15,061 nt of DNA, taken from positions 1 through 15,061 of the forward strand of contig CAIRND010000655.1 in the NCBI GenBank assembly GCA_903879825.1. Direction: 5' to 3'. Every line of letters starts with the position of its first letter. The stretch's first letter is position 1. Source of the DNA: an uncultured Geobacteraceae bacterium (GTDB lineage: Bacteria; Desulfobacterota; Desulfuromonadia; Geobacterales; Pseudopelobacteraceae). A program made the translations under genes and the position numbers. Under the pieces are notes generated by a model, which was given only the letters and a program-made list of their open reading frames with translations, did no database searches and had not been told where the DNA came from. Of the stretch, positions 14,149-15,061 are shown piece after piece.

Positions 14149-14337
14149 TTACCGTTCTGTAGGCATACAAACATTGCGGGCGAAATTAGCTTCAGCACCG
14201 CAGTTCTCACATTTCACTTCCGGTTTATTCGTTATCTGCCTGATGGTATCCCACTCCTCCTGGCTTTCCAGTTCACACATATGGCCTGCGTGAAAATCAT
14301 TGTCACAACAAATTTGCTCTGGATTGTTAGTCGTCAT
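14149..14337 (-). CDS. Small Cys/His-rich putative zinc-binding protein (copy B)
   Basis: A 62-residue relative of the protein at 9303-9485. Both start MTT and share GH-x-C, a 21-residue gap, CxxCGxEAN, then N-x-C-x-P; the spacing from the first shared Cys to the last is identical in the two. Copy B has Cys10, Cys11, His16, His19, Cys21, Cys43, Cys46 and Cys57, which suggests one or two metal sites. Overall similarity outside the motif is low, so the copies diverged long ago. AAAGGA lies 7 bases before the ATG. It sits immediately upstream of the Bax-inhibitor gene, which may mean a membrane-stress or redox setting, but nothing else points to a role. I do not recognise a named family. Confidence 0.85.
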   Translation of the reverse strand: MTTNNPEQICCDNDFHAGHMCELESQEEWDTIRQITNKPEVKCENCGAEANFARNVCMPTER

Positions 14338-14503
14338 AGCTATGTCCTTTCTCAGTATTTATTGTTTGTTGTCCGGCGCTAAGCACACGACGTGGGTCAT
14401 ACTACATTCACAACGTATTTTTTTCCAGCACTTCAAGCGCCTCTTGAGAAAATACGAAAGTATATCGGATTTCGCCACTTGACCCACAAGGAGACCACGA
14501 ATA
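14338..14503. other. Divergent intergenic region with inverted repeat
   Basis: The gap between copy B of the small Cys/His-rich gene and the CheB-type gene. It holds a perfect inverted 8-base pair, GTGGGTCA (14392-14399) and TGACCCAC (14480-14487), 80 bases apart, and a small TTCAAG-CGCCT-CTTGAG dyad (14432-14448). No convincing sigma70 or sigma54 promoter was found for either gene. Confidence 0.4.
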
Positions 14504-14569
14504 ATGTGCCCTCTTCTGAAAAGATCAATTATGTGTACATTCAAGGAAATGCTGGTATATCTAGCGTAA
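14504..14569 (+). CDS. Candidate 21-codon leader reading frame before the CheB-type gene
   Basis: An ATG at 14504 is preceded at 10 bases by a strong AAGGAG (14488-14493). It opens a 21-codon frame beginning MCPLLKRSIM that stops at TAA 14567-14569. The last base of this stop is the first base of the next gene's ATG (TAATG), so ribosomes could reinitiate there. The following gene otherwise has no ribosome site nearby. The alternative is that this AAGGAG serves an in-frame GTG at 14506 and simply lengthens the CheB-type protein. Sequence alone does not decide. Confidence 0.35.
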   Translation: MCPLLKRSIMCTFKEMLVYLA

Positions 14570-15061
14570 TGAAAAAACTTAATAAATCCGAAATATGCGG
14601 TAACAAAGACGCAGACTCTTACCAAAAAGAGGCCCTACCACTGCACCAAACCTCCCCCTTTCCCATAGTCGGTATAGGTGCCTCCGCCGGCGGCTTGGAA
14701 GCATTGGAGCTGTTTTTGCGGAAGGTACCGCAGGAAAGCGGCATAGCCTTCATCATCGTCCAGCACCTGGACCCGACGCATAAAGGGATCATGCCTGAAT
14801 TGCTTCAGCGAGTCACCGGGATGGAGGTTTTCCAGGTTGCTGACCGGATGAGTGTTAAGCCGAACACTGTCTATGTGATACCGCCCAACAGGGATATGTC
14901 AATTCTGCATGGCGTACTGCACCTGTTTGAGCCAACGGCGGCCCGAGGCCTGCGTCTCCCGATTGATTTCTTTTTTTGCTCCCTGGCTGAAGACCGACGG
15001 GAACGGAGCATCGGCATTATCCTCTCAGGCATGGGTTCGGACGGCACGATTGGCCTCAAAG
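14569..15061 (+). CDS. CheB methylesterase-domain protein, probably CheB/CheR fusion, 5' part
   Basis: The frame stays open for 164 codons and runs past the window's end. After about 31 polar residues comes a CheB catalytic domain: FPIVGIGASAGGLEAL (Ser39), IVQHLDPTHKG (His66), VYVIPPNRDM and SGMGSDGTIGL (Asp158), which together form the Ser-His-Asp triad. There is no receiver domain in front, unlike ordinary CheB. That arrangement, and the MPELLQRVTGM stretch, are typical of large CheB-CheR-PAS (often histidine kinase) fusions, so I expect a CheR domain just beyond the edge. Family members belong to chemosensory-like signalling. The start is uncertain: ATG 14569 has no nearby ribosome site, while GTG 14506 in frame would use AAGGAG with a 12-base spacing. 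Confidence 0.85.
   Translation, partial: MKKLNKSEICGNKDADSYQKEALPLHQTSPFPIVGIGASAGGLEALELFLRKVPQESGIAFIIVQHLDPTHKGIMPELLQRVTGMEVFQVADRMSVKPNTVYVIPPNRDMSILHGVLHLFEPTAARGLRLPIDFFFCSLAEDRRERSIGIILSGMGSDGTIGLK

Noticed and set aside
14871..15059. Minus-strand open frame at the right edge.
   Set aside because: It lies antisense to the CheB catalytic domain, whose motifs are unmistakable on the plus strand.
1..15061. CRISPR arrays, tRNA or rRNA genes, insertion sequences, phage or toxin-antitoxin genes.
   Set aside because: Reading both strands showed no regularly spaced repeats, no transposase or integrase motifs, no cloverleaf-like sequence and no toxin-antitoxin pair. A dedicated tRNA or repeat finder was not run.

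Overview
The window looks like chromosome of a Geobacter-type deltaproteobacterium (Desulfuromonadales/Geobacterales). This rests on gene style only: an HDOD protein, a CheB/CheR-type start, tiny Cys/His-rich proteins, a bioC-bioH route, moderate GC and strong GGAG-type ribosome sites. No rRNA, tRNA, insertion sequence, phage gene or CRISPR array was seen, and the organism is an inference.

Layout. (1) Positions 1-1710, plus strand: the 3' end of a dipeptide/oligopeptide/nickel-type ABC ATPase gene, its partner ATPase gene overlapping by ATGA, then a small ArsR-family repressor gene with its own near-consensus promoter and a strong terminator hairpin. (2) 1698-4557, minus strand: a compact biotin operon, bioF-bioH-bioC, with overlapping genes, headed by a promoter whose -10 box lies inside a near-perfect BirA operator (TTGTTAACC-N15-GGTTGACAA). 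(3) 4548-5245, plus strand: an AT-rich stretch with one unrecognised, possibly ferritin-like helical protein. (4) 5272-9191, minus strand: a cell-surface sugar operon, rfbB-rfbD-cupin (phosphomannose isomerase)-lipoprotein-mannose-1-phosphate guanylyltransferase. The two halves of the usual bifunctional ManC/AlgA enzyme are separate genes, in reversed order, around a lipoprotein gene. (5) 9303-9485, plus: a 60-residue Cys/His-rich protein. (6) 9504-13345, minus: a probable transcription unit of a site-2-type membrane protease, an M29 aminopeptidase, two unrecognised proteins (one with a CHNCGCGC tail) and an HDOD protein, with a sigma70-like promoter upstream. (7) 13421-14337, minus: a second copy of the small Cys/His-rich family followed by a Bax-inhibitor-1 membrane protein. 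(8) 14569 to the end, plus: the start of a CheB-methylesterase-type protein, probably a CheB/CheR fusion, which runs off the window and may be coupled to a 21-codon upstream reading frame.

How the genes work together. BioC, BioH and BioF form the methyl-ester-protected route from malonyl-ACP to 8-amino-7-oxononanoate, and the operator suggests repression by biotin through BirA. RfbB/RfbD (dTDP-rhamnose) and the PMI/GMP pair (GDP-mannose) supply activated sugars for polysaccharide. No complete undescribed system is evident. The best leads are the paired Cys/His-rich miniproteins, the unrecognised gene pair upstream of the HDOD gene, and the split ManC with its interposed lipoprotein.
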